Positions 39,864 to 50,936 of a DNA stretch of 64,000 nucleotides are shown piece after piece; positions within the stretch are counted from its first letter, which is position 1; every line of letters begins with the position of its first letter. Both the position numbers and the translations under genes were made by a program. The notes beneath the pieces are model-generated. The model searched no databases, had not been told where the DNA came from, and saw only the letters and a list, made by a program, of their open reading frames with translations. Location: positions 307,559 through 371,558 of the forward strand of contig JANPZZ010000018.1 of the NCBI GenBank assembly GCA_024707305.1, read 5' to 3'. This DNA is from Chitinophagaceae bacterium (GTDB lineage Bacteria > Bacteroidota > Bacteroidia > Chitinophagales > Chitinophagaceae).

Positions 39864-39894
39864 TTTGGAAAATTCGTTAATACAATTACTTTTG
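39864..39894 (+). promoter_or_regulatory. Promoter of the DUF2795 gene, Bacteroidota consensus
   Basis: TTTG at 39864-39867 and TACTTTTG (TAnnTTTG) at 39887-39894 are 19 nt apart. Predicted start near 39901, with a leader of about 64 nt to the ATG at 39965. Confidence 0.75.
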
Positions 39895-39964
39895 CGGAAA
39901 ATTGGGGAGGACTAATCCCTCCATTTGACCTGATTCCTAATAATTAAAAAAACCCTGAGAAGAT

Positions 39965-40186
39965 ATGTTTTGGACCCTAGAATTGGCTTCGTACCTGGAA
40001 GATGCTCCCGGCCGGCCACCAAGGATGAGTTGATCGATTATTCCATTCGTTCGGGCGCACCTATTGAGGTGGTAGAAAAACCTGCAGGAACTGGAAGACG
40101 AAGGCGATGTGTACGAAACCATCGAAGATATCTGGCCCGACTATCCCACCCAGGATGACTTCCTGTTTAATGAGGACGAGTACTAG
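39965..40186 (+). CDS. DUF2795-family acidic small protein (two frameshifts)
   Basis: A small conserved Bacteroidota protein of about 73 residues that is missed by simple ORF finding because of two indels. The first frame reads MFWTLELASYLEDAP. After a slip in the CCCGGCCGG stretch near 40007 the second reads PATKDELIDYSIRSGAPIEVVE. After an extra A in the run at 40077-40081 the third reads NLQELEDEGDVYETIEDIWP and ends FLFNEDEY at 40186. The function is unknown; the family is small, acidic and highly conserved. It has its own promoter and terminator, so it is monocistronic. Confidence 0.82.
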
Positions 40187-40242
40187 TTTTGTATAAAAGA
40201 AATACCCCCGTTGTTTTACGGGGGTATTTCTTTTATACAAAA
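40187..40242. terminator. Very long bidirectional terminator hairpin
   Basis: A perfect 25-bp stem (40187-40211 against 40218-40242) with loop TGTTTT and T runs on both strands. It begins on the base after the DUF2795 stop. It serves the plus-strand DUF2795 gene and could serve transcripts coming through fabI from the right. Confidence 0.9.
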
Positions 40243-40329
40243 AAAGCGGCGGTGGAAAAACAATGTACCAATGTGGTTGTGTGGTAATGTGGCAATGAAA
40301 AATTCTATCTAACGTTCGACGAAAAACTA

Positions 40330-40386
40330 TTTCTTCATTTTCACATTCCCCCATTTACTCATTTCCTCATTTGCACATTTCCACAT
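40330..40386. repeat. 8-nt period array downstream of fabI
   Basis: TCATTTTC, CACATTCC, CTCATTTC and CACATTTC units, the same family and orientation as at 26113-26182 and 39027-39080. It ends a few bases before the fabI stop codon. Confidence 0.7.
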
Positions 40387-40389
40387 CAT

Positions 40390-40791
40390 TCACTGCTTCC
40401 CATTTTGTCAATCACCTGCTGCGTAACGCCAGTAAAGCTGAAGCCACCGTCATGGAAAAGATTTTGCATCGTTACCATTTTTTGTCAGGTCGCTGAATAA
40501 GGTAACACAGTAATTCGCGCAATCCTCAGATGATGCGTTACCAAGCGGGCTCATCGCTTCTGCATAATTGATAAATCCATCAAATCCTTTTACACCACTA
40601 CCAGCCGTTGTACGTGTGGGCGATTGTGAAACGGTATTCACACGCACTTTTTTACGGGTACCATAGTGGTAACCAAAGCTACGTGTAACACTCTCAAGCA
40701 GGCTTTTTGCATCAGCCATTTCGTTGTAATCCGGGAATACACGTTGTGCTGCGATATACGTCAGTGCTACCACACTACCCCAATCGTTCAA
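40390..40791 (-). CDS. fabI: Enoyl-ACP reductase FabI, C-terminal part (further frameshift near its end)
   Basis: Continues NDWGSVVALTYIAAQRVFPDYNEM..., VNTVSQSPTRTTAGSGVKGFDGFINYAEAMSPLGNASSEDCANYCVTLFSDL. The stop near 40450 is false: dropping one A from the run near 40478 gives TKMVTMQNLFHDGGFSFTGVTQQVIDKMG and a stop at 40390. The total with the N-terminal part is about 275 residues. Confidence 0.92.
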
Positions 40792-41215
40792 TGCATCCAG
40801 ATCCCACCGCTGTGCGCAACACGCGGTGCAAACTCATGGCAGAAATATCGAGTGTTTTTGCATTCCACTCGTAGTTTAATTCGGTATAGTGTTTTCCTTT
40901 CCGTACGTTCAGGCTCATTCCGATAGAGTGTAGCACAAAATCAATTTTACCACCAAAATGATTCATTGATTCTTCAAACAATTTCTTCAGGTCGTCCATA
41001 TTGGTAACATCGGCACCAATTACAGGTGCGTTACCACAGGCTTCTGCAAGTTTATTAATCTCACCCATGCGCAATGCCACGGGTGCATTTGTCAATACAA
41101 TCTGGGCACCTTCTTCATAACACTTCAAAGCTGTTTTCCATGCAATGGATTTCTCATCCAGTGCGCCAAATATGATCCCTTTCTTTCCTTTCAGTAATTG
41201 ATTAGCCATAGCCAT
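40775..41215 (-). CDS. fabI: Enoyl-ACP reductase FabI, N-terminal part
   Basis: NADH-dependent reductase of the last step of fatty acid elongation. The short-chain dehydrogenase fold starts GKKGIIFGALDEKSIAW (the FabI-type nucleotide loop), with GADVTNMDDL and FVLHSIGMSLNVRKG following. The frame is lost near 40800 (RVLRTAV), after which the other frame resumes at NDWGS. FabH at 19207 and FabI here are both monocistronic, so fatty acid genes are scattered. Confidence 0.93.
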   Translation of the reverse strand: MAMANQLLKGKKGIIFGALDEKSIAWKTALKCYEEGAQIVLTNAPVALRMGEINKLAEACGNAPVIGADVTNMDDLKKLFEESMNHFGGKIDFVLHSIGMSLNVRKGKHYTELNYEWNAKTLDISAMSLHRVLRTAVGSGCIERLG

Positions 41216-41249
41216 TTGTTTTATTGGCGGTAAAAATAAGAAGTTTCAG

Positions 41250-41456
41250 TTAAGAGCGTGGAAATAGCTGGGTAATGATCCATACAAGTAAAAATCCGAA
41301 TACAAACACAAGTCCCAGCATCAGCAGCATCCAGATTGCCAGCCTTCCCGGCGATCGGCGTGGTTGCAGATATTGCATTCCCCATTTATTAATAAAATAA
41401 AATGGAATCACTGCGCCCAGTAGCAATATCAATATAATGAGGGAACGTGAATCCAT
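41250..41456 (-). CDS. Small two-helix membrane protein
   Basis: 68 residues with two hydrophobic helices (SLIILILLLGAVIPFYFI and IWMLLMLGLVFVFGFLLVWII) joined by a basic loop (QPRRSPGRL). It lies 3 nt from the next small membrane gene and downstream of recN, in one operon. No family recognised. Confidence 0.65.
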   Translation of the reverse strand: MDSRSLIILILLLGAVIPFYFINKWGMQYLQPRRSPGRLAIWMLLMLGLVFVFGFLLVWIITQLFPRS

Positions 41457-41459
41457 GTT

Positions 41460-41708
41460 TTAAACAGTGGGTGATACCGTGGTTTCAGGATTTTCTTTTA
41501 AAAAACCATACAGCAGGATCAGGAGAAAGAAACCACCTGTAAACAACGCCGCCAAAGCGAGTAATAAGAGACAACTGTTGAAGAATATCGCCCAGCCGCT
41601 ATCGCTGTTGAGGATACGTTGGTTTAGTTTTTTATAAAGAAAAAATCCCGTCCAGATCACCAGGGCGGCAATCGATGCGAAGACCAGGAATTTGAGAATT
41701 AGATTCAT
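41460..41708 (-). CDS. Small two-helix membrane protein
   Basis: 82 residues with helices near 5-25 (LVFASIAALVIWTGFFLY) and 42-68 (LLLLALAALFTGGFFLLILLYGFL). It starts 3 nt after the recN stop and ends 3 nt before the next small membrane gene, so all three are probably co-transcribed. No family recognised. Confidence 0.65.
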   Translation of the reverse strand: MNLILKFLVFASIAALVIWTGFFLYKKLNQRILNSDSGWAIFFNSCLLLLALAALFTGGFFLLILLYGFLKENPETTVSPTV

Positions 41709-41711
41709 GCA

Positions 41712-43366
41712 TTATCCGGTTACCAGTTCACGCGCATTCTCCAATGCAGCGGCAGTAGGTTTATCGCCACTCAGCATCTGTGCAATATGTGTGATGCGTT
41801 CTGCCTGCGTGAGATGACGAATATGGGTATTCACCTTATTGACATTATTTTCTTTGTAAACAAAATAATGCGCATCGCCTTTGCCTGCAATCTGCGGCTG
41901 GTGAGTGATGCAGATAATCTGCCTGTTTACAGCAAGGTCTTTCATAATGATTCCCACCTGGCGCGCCGCTTCACCCGAAATACCCGTATCAATTTCATCA
42001 AATATTAGCGTGGGTAAATCCATGCGTGTTGCCACCAGCGATTTAATACACAACATCAGCCTGCTCAATTCACCGCCACTGGCTACCTTTCCCACGGCGT
42101 TAAATTGCCCGCTTTTATTGGCATCAAAAAGAAAGTCGATGTTGTCGGCGCCATCATATTTCAATTCGCATGGAGCGATAGACACTTTCATCCTTGCATT
42201 AGGCATTCCAACCTGCGCCAACAGTTTGTTCACGTTTTTCTCAAGGGGCTCTGCGTGTTTTGCACGCGCGGCGCTCAATTCCGCTGCATGCGATTTTGCT
42301 TTCTTCGCCAGTTCAGCAGTTTGTTTTTCTCTTTCAGCAATTACATCATCTATTGATAAAACAGCCTGCAACTTCTCTTCGAGAGTCTTTTGTACTTCCA
42401 ACAAGCCGGCGGTGTCGTTAACGCCATGCTTCTTTTGCAAACGATACCCGAGCGAAAGGCGCTCGTTCATTTTTTCCATTTCCTCCGGATCAAAACTCAC
42501 CTGGCGACTTAACCTTTCCATATCACCAGCGAGATCCTGCAGTTCTACATACGTCGATTGCATACGCTCCAGTACAGCAGCCAGCTCAGGATGATAAGCT
42601 TGAAAAGGTTGCAACACCTGCAGCAGTGATTTCAGTTGAGCAATCACCGGCGATTCGCCATTTTCAAGTGTATCAGCTGCACGGTCGAGCGCATTGCGGA
42701 TACCTTCCGCATGGCTCATCATTTTGAGAGAAGCATCTAGCGTCTCCAATTCATTTTCACGAAAAGCGGCTTCTTCCAGTTCTGAATACTGAAAGCGGTT
42801 GTAGTCGGCTTCCGCTTCAAATGCTTTTCGCTTTGCGTATAGCTCGTTGAGTTCTTTTTCTGATTGCTGCCAGGCTTTAAACTGTTGTTGGTAATTCAAC
42901 AACTTGTTCGATTGACCCGCCATGGCATCCAACACCTGGCGTTGAAATGTTTGACCTGTAATTTCGAGGGTATCAAACTGGCGGTGCAGGTCAACCAGTA
43001 ATGTACTCAGCCTTTGTAATTGTGCGAGTGTAACAGGACTATCATTTACAAAAGCGCGTGATTTACCCTGGCTACTAATTTCGCGACGGATCACGAGTTC
43101 ATCTTCCATCTCCCATTCCATCTCTGCAAACAAATCGCGGATTGGTGTACTGTCTGCTTTTCGAAACAAACCTTCTACCACCGATTTTTTTCTTTATCTA
43201 CTAATACAGATGAATCAGCTCTTTCTCCCAGAATCAATCCCAGTGCACCAACGATAATAGACTTACCTGCACCAGTTTCACCTGTTATCACATTCATCTG
43301 TGCTGAAAAATCAATCTCCAGTTCTTCGATGATTGCATAATTCCGGATGGATAACGTACACAGCAT
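41712..43366 (-). CDS. recN: DNA repair protein RecN (one frameshift)
   Basis: SMC-like ATPase acting in double-strand break repair. It starts [20 protein letters not shown] with Walker [15 protein letters not shown] near residue 30. It then breaks in the T run near 43180-43187 and resumes [16 protein letters not shown]. Long coiled-coil arms, [14 protein letters not shown] (signature), [15 protein letters not shown] (Walker B) and [13 protein letters not shown] follow. Repaired length is about 551 residues, normal for RecN. Confidence 0.95.
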
Positions 43367-43445
43367 GGGTGGAAAATTGAAATTGCAAATTAGCGAAATT
43401 CGGTCAACGGGAAGCGAAGGATAACCGGTTAATAGGTAGAAACAA

Positions 43446-43479
43446 AAAACCTATAAAATCTTTCGACTTTATAGGTTTT
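43446..43479 (-). terminator. Terminator of the zinc-ribbon gene
   Basis: A 12-bp perfect stem AAAACCTATAAA / TTTATAGGTTTT with a 10-nt loop and six Ts on the minus strand, 36 nt past the repaired stop at 43515. Confidence 0.85.
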
Positions 43480-43514
43480 AACGTTGCTCTTTCTTATAAG
43501 TGTCGGAAATCCGA

Positions 43515-44269
43515 TTATTTAATTTCTACGTTGTTCGCCAGTTCTTCGTCTACCAGGATACGACCACAGTTTTCGCAGATCATCACTTTTTTGTGTTGTT
43601 TGATCTCGCTTTGTTTTTGTGGGGGATGTAGTAGAAGCAACCGCCGCATGCATCACGCTCAACGGGTACTACTGCCAGACCGTTGCGATAGTTTTTGCGG
43701 ATTTTTTCGTAGCTCACCAGCAGACGGGGATCTACATCAGCACGCGCAGCTTCGGCCAGTTTCAAAAAGTGTTTTTCTTCTTTTTCCGTAGCGCTGATGA
43801 TTTTTTCCAGCTCACTTTTTTTAGTAGCCAGGATCGCTTCTTTAGTTGCGATATTCTTTTTCGCTTTTTCCAGCAAAACTGCTTTCTCAGCAATTTCTTC
43901 TGTAGCGTCTTTGATATGTTTTTCAGCCAGCTTAACCTCCAGTTGTTGCATCTCAATTTCTTTATTGATTGCTTCGAACTCGCGGTTGTTTTTTACGTTG
44001 GCACTTTGCTTCTCGTATTTCTTTTCCAGTGCTTCTGATTCCTTAATGGCTTCCCTGCGTTGCTGAATGAATTCAGTTACACCATTAATTTCTTCTTCAA
44101 TACGGGTTTGACGTGCATGCAGGCCGGTAATTTCATCTTCAAGATCGGCAACTTCCATAGGAAGCTCACCTTTCAGGATATGTGTTTCATCCAACTTGCT
44201 TTCAATCTTCTGAAGAGTAACTAACGCGGTGAGTTTTTCTTCTACAGAAAATTCTTTTACCTGTGCCAT
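43515..44269 (-). CDS. Coiled-coil C4 zinc-ribbon protein (CT398/YbzI type, one frameshift)
   Basis: About 250 residues: two long coiled-coil helices (residues 10-180, rich in E/K heptads) and a C-terminal zinc ribbon. The frame ending at 43583 loses the second half of the ribbon. Adding one C to the run near 43622 gives CGGCFYYIPPQKQSEIK...KVMICENCGRILVDEELANN and a stop at 43515. The two CxxC pairs (CGGC, CENC) then form the C4 site. Family members bind nucleic acid or flagellar parts in other phyla; here the role is unknown. It lies 44 nt downstream of the Nif3-like gene, in the same operon. Confidence 0.85.
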
Positions 44270-44313
44270 GTATATTATGCTGTTTTATGTTTGATGAATC
44301 AACCTTTTTTACT

Positions 44314-45420
44314 TCAGCTCTCGGCCGAAAAGTAGCGAACGGGGTTGGTTTCCACCTTTGTTTTAAGGACGGCAAAGGTAGTAAATTTTTCTACCAAAAA
44401 CTCCTGTAGCAGCCCGATTGTGAATTGCTCACTCTCATAATGGCCTATGTCAACCAGCAACAGGTTGCCGTCGGCATCAAAAAATTCGTGGTATTTTACG
44501 TCAGCCGTCACAAATGCGTCCGCTCTCGATGCTAAAGCACTGGAAATCAAAAAACTACCAGCTCCGCCGCAGAGCGCCACGCGCTTAACCGGTCTCGCTG
44601 GCGGCCGGGTATATTTCAAGGCTGATAAATTAAATTGCTGTTGGAGTAGTTTTAAAAAGGCTTGATATTCAATAGCTTCCGGCAACTCACCGAGCAATCC
44701 TGCACCTATAGTGGGGTGTGTATTGGAAAGTGTTACCACATCAAAGGCAACTTCTTCATATGGGTGCGCATTGCGCATGGCACGCACCACCGTCGATTCC
44801 AGGTGCGCCGGAAACACCACTTCAATCCGCAGTTCCCGCTCGCGGTGCAGTTCTCCTATTTCTCCCACGAAAGGGTTAGCACCCTCGCCGGCTTTGAACG
44901 TCCCCTCACCTTCTGTATTAAAACTGCATGAACTATAATTCCCCAATTGCCCAGCACCGGCAGCAAACAGCGCCTGGCGCAGCTTTTCCGCGTGATGGAC
45001 CGGACAAAAAGTATATAACTTCTTCAGTGTTTGAGATTTCGGTGCCAGAATGGACCGGTTTATCAAACCCAGCCGGTCTGCCATTCGGCCATTCACCCCT
45101 TCCATTAAATTGTCGAGGTTAGTGTGGCAGGCATAAAGGGAAATGCCATTCCGGATGGCTTTTATTACCGTACGCTCAACATAATTGCGACCCGTGATTT
45201 TCTTTAACCCACTGAAAATGATCGGGTGATGAGCAACCACCAGGTTGGCACCAGCCGCAATCGCTTCGTCTACCACTTCCTCTGTTGCGTCCAGCGAACA
45301 GATAATACCCGTGCAGGTTTCCGCAGCATTGCCCACGATCAGCCCGGCATTGTCGTACGACTCCTGTAACTGTGTGGGCGCCCACTGTTCGATGGTTTTT
45401 ATAACATCTGCAATCAGCAT
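44314..45420 (-). CDS. Nif3-like dinuclear metal centre protein (YqfO/GTP cyclohydrolase 1 type 2-like)
   Basis: 368 residues. The N-terminal Nif3 half has DNAGLIVGN, VVAHHPIIFSG (metal-binding His pair) and LYACHTNLDNLMEGVN. The middle has the PII-like insertion (KLYTFCPVHHAEKLRQALFAAGAG...NAHPYEEVAFDV). The C-terminal half closes the metal site with ALCGGAGSFL, DAFVTADVKYHEFFDA and DIGHYESEQF. The catalytic role in bacteria is unsettled. Intact. Confidence 0.92.
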   Translation of the reverse strand: MLIADVIKTIEQWAPTQLQESYDNAGLIVGNAAETCTGIICSLDATEEVVDEAIAAGANLVVAHHPIIFSGLKKITGRNYVERTVIKAIRNGISLYACHTNLDNLMEGVNGRMADRLGLINRSILAPKSQTLKKLYTFCPVHHAEKLRQALFAAGAGQLGNYSSCSFNTEGEGTFKAGEGANPFVGEIGELHRERELRIEVVFPAHLESTVVRAMRNAHPYEEVAFDVVTLSNTHPTIGAGLLGELPEAIEYQAFLKLLQQQFNLSALKYTRPPARPVKRVALCGGAGSFLISSALASRADAFVTADVKYHEFFDADGNLLLVDIGHYESEQFTIGLLQEFLVEKFTTFAVLKTKVETNPVRYFSAES

Positions 45421-45580
45421 ATAAATAAATTGAAATCCGGGAAACTGCCGATGAAATCAGCAGGGTACACCGCGAAACTAAAGGCGGAATACGGTTCTGC
45501 AAAATAAAGTAAACGGGTCAATAAGAACGGGTTGAAACCCATTTGTCACCTACAACATTTACAGTATAACTAAAAAACAC

Positions 45581-45609
45581 TTGTTTGTTTCGAAAACTGA
45601 ATATATTTG
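45581..45609 (+). promoter_or_regulatory. Promoter of the DinB-like gene
   Basis: TATATTTG (TAnnTTTG) at 45602-45609 with TTG at 45581-45583, 18 nt upstream. Predicted start near 45616, giving a leader of about 50 nt. Confidence 0.6.
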
Positions 45610-45666
45610 TGCCTCCACCCTTTGGCAGCTGCGATTAAATGACGGTTCCAATTAAACCTTAATGCT

Positions 45667-46290
45667 ATGCTTAAAAGAACCTACGGACGATTGCTATTGA
45701 CGCTGCTGGTAGCAACCGGTCTTGCCGGCAAAGTCAATGATACTTCCCTTACTAAAGCGGAACGAAAAACATTAGTTGCAGAGTATAAGGATACTCGCAG
45801 TGATTTGTTATCTGCGGTAAAAGGTTTGTCGGAAACGCAGGCCAATTTCAAGGCTGCACCGGATCGCTGGAGTGTGAAAGAATGCGTTGCACACATCGTA
45901 CTCACTGAAGAAGGTCTTTGGGAGAATTTGGAAAAAGCAATGAAGGAACCTGCGAACCCTGAACAGCGGAAGGAAGTAAAAGTAGCGGATGCAGATATTT
46001 TGAAAGGAATTAAAACACGCGATGCAAAATACCAGGCACCTGAACCTTTTCAACCCGTAAACGCAAAGTGGAAAACGCTCGACGAAGCGGTGGACGCATT
46101 TAAAACTACGCGCGCACGCCATCTCAAGTATGCCCGTACTACCACTGAAGATCTCCGCAACCATATCATGGATACGCCCTTCGGGAAAATAGATGCTTAC
46201 CAGTTTATGTTGTTTGTATCGGGACATAGTAACCGGCATACGCAACAATTGAAAGAAGTAATGCAGCATCCCGATTTCCCAAAAAAATAA
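45667..46290 (+). CDS. DinB-superfamily protein, exported
   Basis: 207 residues. A hydrophobic N-terminus (RLLLTLLVATGLAGK) suggests export. The rest is a DinB four-helix bundle: WSVKECVAHIVLTEEGLWENL near residue 75 supplies the first metal His, and VSGHSNRHTQQLKEVM near residue 185 the other two. DinB-like proteins include thiol transferases and many of unknown function. It has its own promoter and lies between two unrelated blocks. Confidence 0.85.
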   Translation: MLKRTYGRLLLTLLVATGLAGKVNDTSLTKAERKTLVAEYKDTRSDLLSAVKGLSETQANFKAAPDRWSVKECVAHIVLTEEGLWENLEKAMKEPANPEQRKEVKVADADILKGIKTRDAKYQAPEPFQPVNAKWKTLDEAVDAFKTTRARHLKYARTTTEDLRNHIMDTPFGKIDAYQFMLFVSGHSNRHTQQLKEVMQHPDFPKK

Positions 46291-46609
46291 GCGATAACAT
46301 TTTCGAATTAACGCCCCATTCATCTGCAATCATGCGGGGCAAATTTTCTACGCCCCTCAAGAGGTATACTTTGGCACAATTGATGAGCCCCAATCATTCA
46401 TGAAAAGTTTTTATTAATTCTTTTTCTTCGCCGTAATTTCATCGTCCACTACAAGCCTCTTCCTCTGGAAAGTTTAAAATGTATATGATAGACTTTTCTG
46501 TTCCGCCAATTAGGTTAGATATATATTTATACAAAACTGCAGCCAACTGCGGTTCGTAAATTTCGTTAGCCTGAGACTGAAATCCTACCATACTCTTTCG
46601 AAGACAATT
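46291..46609. other. Intergenic region before the PKD protein gene
   Basis: No gene, repeat array or clear hairpin seen. TAAATTTCG at about 46555-46563 is a one-mismatch -7 box that could serve the PKD gene, with a leader of roughly 45 nt. Confidence 0.4.
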
Positions 46610-49600
46610 ATGCTATGCCTGCTATTCGCTGGCAGCATCCGCTTTGCGTTTGCACAAAACCCCGTTGCGAATTTTACGGCCGATGTAACCTCCGGTTGTG
46701 CGCCACTTACCGTAAGGTTTACCGATCAGAGTACCGGCAATCCTACTGCCTGGAACTGGGAATTTTCAAATGGAACACTGTCAAGTGCACGCAACCCGGT
46801 TATTACTTTCAGTGCTCCCGGCACTTATTCAGTTCGTTTGGTTGTACAAAGCCCAACTGGTATAGGGCAAATTGAACGCATTGATTATATCACGGTCAAC
46901 CCATCTCCCACCGCCAATTTTGTTGCCAACCTAACGCTGGCCTGTTTGCCGGCGACCATTCGTTTTACAGATCAATCCACAGCAGGTGTCGGAACAATTA
47001 CAAGCTGGGAATGGGATTTTGGTGATGGCAACGTTTCATCTGCCCAAAACCCAACACATACTTACGCATCCACGGGATTTTATACAGTTACGCTTCGCGT
47101 AACCAGTAATACGGGATGTTCTGCCATTCGCACCAGAACCAGTTATATACGTGTGGTGGGAAATATCGCTACTGAATTCAACTTTACCCCGCCGATCACC
47201 TGCCGGCCACCTTATAATGTACAGTTCATCAACCAGACGAATGGACCCGGCAATATCACTTACAACTGGAACTTCGGTAATGGGCAAACGTCAACGGCTC
47301 CCAACCCGGGTTCTGTGTATGCTGCTCCGGGAACTTATAACGTAACACTGAACGCGCAAAGTGATTTGGGATGTACTGGTTCTATTCAAAAAACAATTAC
47401 CATCAACAGCGCATCCACCGACTTTATCCCGCCAGGTGATGTTTGCCTCGGCGTACCAATTTCATTCCAGAATAATTCAACACCTGCACCAGTTACATCC
47501 AACTGGACATTTGGTGACGGTACAAGTTCCGGACAGGTTAGTCCAACCAAAACATTTTTTACTCCGGGCGTTTATGAAGTAAAACTCATCAATCGCTATG
47601 AAAGTTGTATTGATTCTGCCACGCATACCATCACCGTAAATGGAGACCCCGGTGTGAACTTCGTTGCAGATGATAGCATCTTTTGTTCTGAACCGGCAAC
47701 AGTTCGTTTTACCGATCTTACGCCAGGTGCTGTTGAATGGTTATGGGCATTTGGTGATGGTACAACATCAACTGAACAAAACCCCACGCATACTTACACC
47801 AGTCTTGGCAACTACACAGTAACGTTAATCGCCAGCACCGCATCTGGTTGCCGCGATACAATGGTGAAGTCGGCCTATATCCGGTTGCGTGAACCAGAGG
47901 TAAGAATCAACGTTCCGGATGGAGGATGTGTTCCCTTTAGTTTTCAACCCGTAGCAACCATTGATTCCAACGATCCGATCGTTTCCTATAGTTGGAACCT
48001 CGGCGCCCCCGGTGCAATTTTCAATGTACAAAATCCGCCTCCATATACGTACACCACGCCAGGCAACTATGATATTTCGTTAACGATTACAACAGAGAGC
48101 GGTTGTACAAAAACAGTAACAGTACCAAATGGAATTCGCACGGGAACTGAACCAACGGCATCGTTTACAGTACAACCGCTGGAAGCCTGCGCGAGCGATA
48201 CATTCCAGTTTACAAATAATTCGGTGATAACGCCAGGAGCAGAAATAATCTGGCACTGGGATTTTGGTGATGGGGGAACTTCCGGCGACTTCAGCCCCAC
48301 GCATGTCTTTCAGGATACGGGAAGACTTTTTGTTGTACTGACTGTTTCAAACAACAGATGCCGTGCTTCCGACACGGTAGATGTGTTGGTTCGTCCACCC
48401 GTGGCGCTATTTAATTATGATGTGAACTGCGTTAACAACCAGGTAACGTTCACCAATCAAAGCCTGGTTGACCCCACACTCACACCACTTACCTGGTTAT
48501 GGGAAATGGGCGACGCATCAAATACTCAATACGACACCGAAACACCACCGCCATTTACATATCCCGTTCCCGGATCATATCCGGTCAGGCTCACTGTAAC
48601 AAATGGTTCCTGTTCGTACACAACAACTCAAACAATAAGATTATTAGATGAACAGGCCAACTTTACCGTTAGTGATGCGAGCATTTGTCCTGGCGATCAG
48701 ATTGAATTAACAGCAACGGGAAGTGATGCAGATGTGATTGAATGGTATGCATGGTCGATCAACGGTGTCGCCCAATCGGATTCATCACGCACGATTAGTT
48801 TCCGTCCTCCATCGATGGGAACGTATCATGTCACATTAACCATCAGTGATTTGAATGGATGCACATCTACCCGTACCATCAATAATGCATTTAGTGTAAA
48901 TGGACCAGAGGCTCGTTTTACTATTACTCAAAATGGTGATTGCAGCAACCGAACTTTTACGTTTAATGACCAAAGTACATCCACTACACCGATCGCCAAC
49001 TGGCGATTCATTTTTGGAGATGGAACCACCCAGAATTTTTCTGCGCCACCATTTACACATACCTATGCAAGTACAGGTGCATACAATGTGAGAATGATCA
49101 TTACCGACCAGGGTGGATGCGAAAGCAGTTACGCGTTACCAACACCGTTATTGGTTTCAAGCCCACGTGCAGGTTTTCGCGCCGATACTTTCTATTGCCC
49201 TGGTGCCCCCATCAGCTTCATCGATACTTCTGCAGGTGTAGCGCTGAATTACTTCTGGGATTTTGGCGATGGCAACACATCTACTTTAGCAAATCCACAG
49301 CATGCCTATGCTGATGGCGATGCCGATTACACGGTTAAACTTGTTGTTACCGACATTAATGGTTGCCAGGATTCAGTAATCAGGCCTGCATATATTAAGA
49401 TTCGTAGCCCCAAAGCTGCGTTCTCCATTCGGGATACAACCAGCATCTGTCCGCCACTACGAACATCGTTTACTTTTGAAGGAGCAGATTACGATTCATT
49501 CTATTGGGACTTTGGTGACGGTGGCATGTCAACACAAATGAATCCCACTAATTTTTATGGATTCGCCGGAACCTTTACGCCCAAACTCTACCTGATGGGC

Positions 49601-50936
49601 CGCGGTGGTTGTATCGATTCTGCGCAATCGTCTGTTACTGTTCACAACATCGCGGATGTGCGCCTGGATTATGGACCTGAATTGCGTGCGTGTAATTCGT
49701 TAAATGTAGACTTCAACCTGACCGTTCCGCCGGGCTTTAAATTCATTTTGTATTTCGGCGATGGTACGGCCGATTCGTCACGCCAAACCGTGCTGAGCCA
49801 TTTCTATAGTAAGCCCAGTTTTAGCCGACCCTATATTGTTATCTACGACAGCATTTCAGGTTGCCAGAGCACCATCACTGGCGCCAATCGCATTGAAGTA
49901 TTGGGAGCAATTCCATTGTTTGGTATCGACCGCGATGAATTTTGTGATCAGGGTGAGGTAGTGTTTACAGACTTTACCACGCGCAACGAGCCCATCATTT
50001 CCACTACGTGGACTTTCGGCGATGGCAGCACATCAGGCGAACAAAGTCCTACACATAACTTCACGACGCCGGGAACTTATATCGTCCGGCTCGACGTAAC
50101 AACACAAAGCAATTGCAGCAGCTTTTATGAAGACACGGTACTTGTGTATCGTACTCCCGAACCCATTATTTCAGCACGTGATACTATATGTGTAAACCAG
50201 TCTGAACTGTTCGGCGGCACCATTGCAGTGCCCGATAGTCTTACCCACTGGAACTGGAGTTTCGGCAATGGCCGTACTGCAACCACACAGGATGGAATTA
50301 CTACCTATTCCATTCCGGGTGATTATACTGTCCGGTTAATCACGAGCAATGAAATTGGTTGCGCCGATACAACCACTCGCACTGTGTATGTGAGTCCATC
50401 GCCTACGGCTACACCGGTGCAGGACCCCATTACAATTATCGCAGGTGCCAGTACGCCACTCACAATGAATTATACAGGCAATTTAGCCTCTTATAGCTGG
50501 ACACCAGAGTACAGGCTTAGTTGTTTTAATTGCCCTGAACCCATTGCCACCCCCTCCTGCGAGCACGCGTTACGATGTGAATCTCGAAACCGTTCATGGT
50601 TGTCTGGGCAGAGGCTCTATTATGGTAAATGTCGTTTGCAACAACTTCAACTATTTTATCCCAAATACATTCTCACCCAATGGTGATGGACGGAATGACC
50701 GGTTCTTCCCGAGAGGTACAGGTCTTTTCCGTATCAAATCATTCTCGGTATTTAATCGCTGGGGTCAGGTGATTTATGAAAAACGTGATTTTGCACCCAA
50801 CGATCCATCTGCGGGATGGGATGGACGTTACAAAGGACAGCTATCATCACCGGATGTGTACATCTATATGATGGAGATTATTTGTGATAACAATGTTGTA
50901 ATTCCGGTGAAAGGAAACGTAACCCTGTTAAGATAA
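46610..50936 (+). CDS. Giant PKD-repeat surface protein with T9SS type B (gliding-motility) C-terminal domain, one frameshift
   Basis: About 1,440 residues after repair. A signal peptide (MLCLLFAGSIRFAFAQ) is followed by some fifteen PKD domains, each with a W-x-FGDG core (WDFGDGNVSS, WTFGDGTSSG, WAFGDGTTST, WDFGDGNTST and so on). The frame ending at 50686 fails in the C run near 50552. The second frame (50544-50936) carries NTFSPNGDGRNDRFFP, FNRWGQVIYEK and the lysine/valine-rich C-terminus of a type B T9SS sorting domain. It would be exported through SprA and held at the surface. The following porP/sprF gene overlaps its stop by 1 nt, the usual partner arrangement. Confidence 0.93.
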
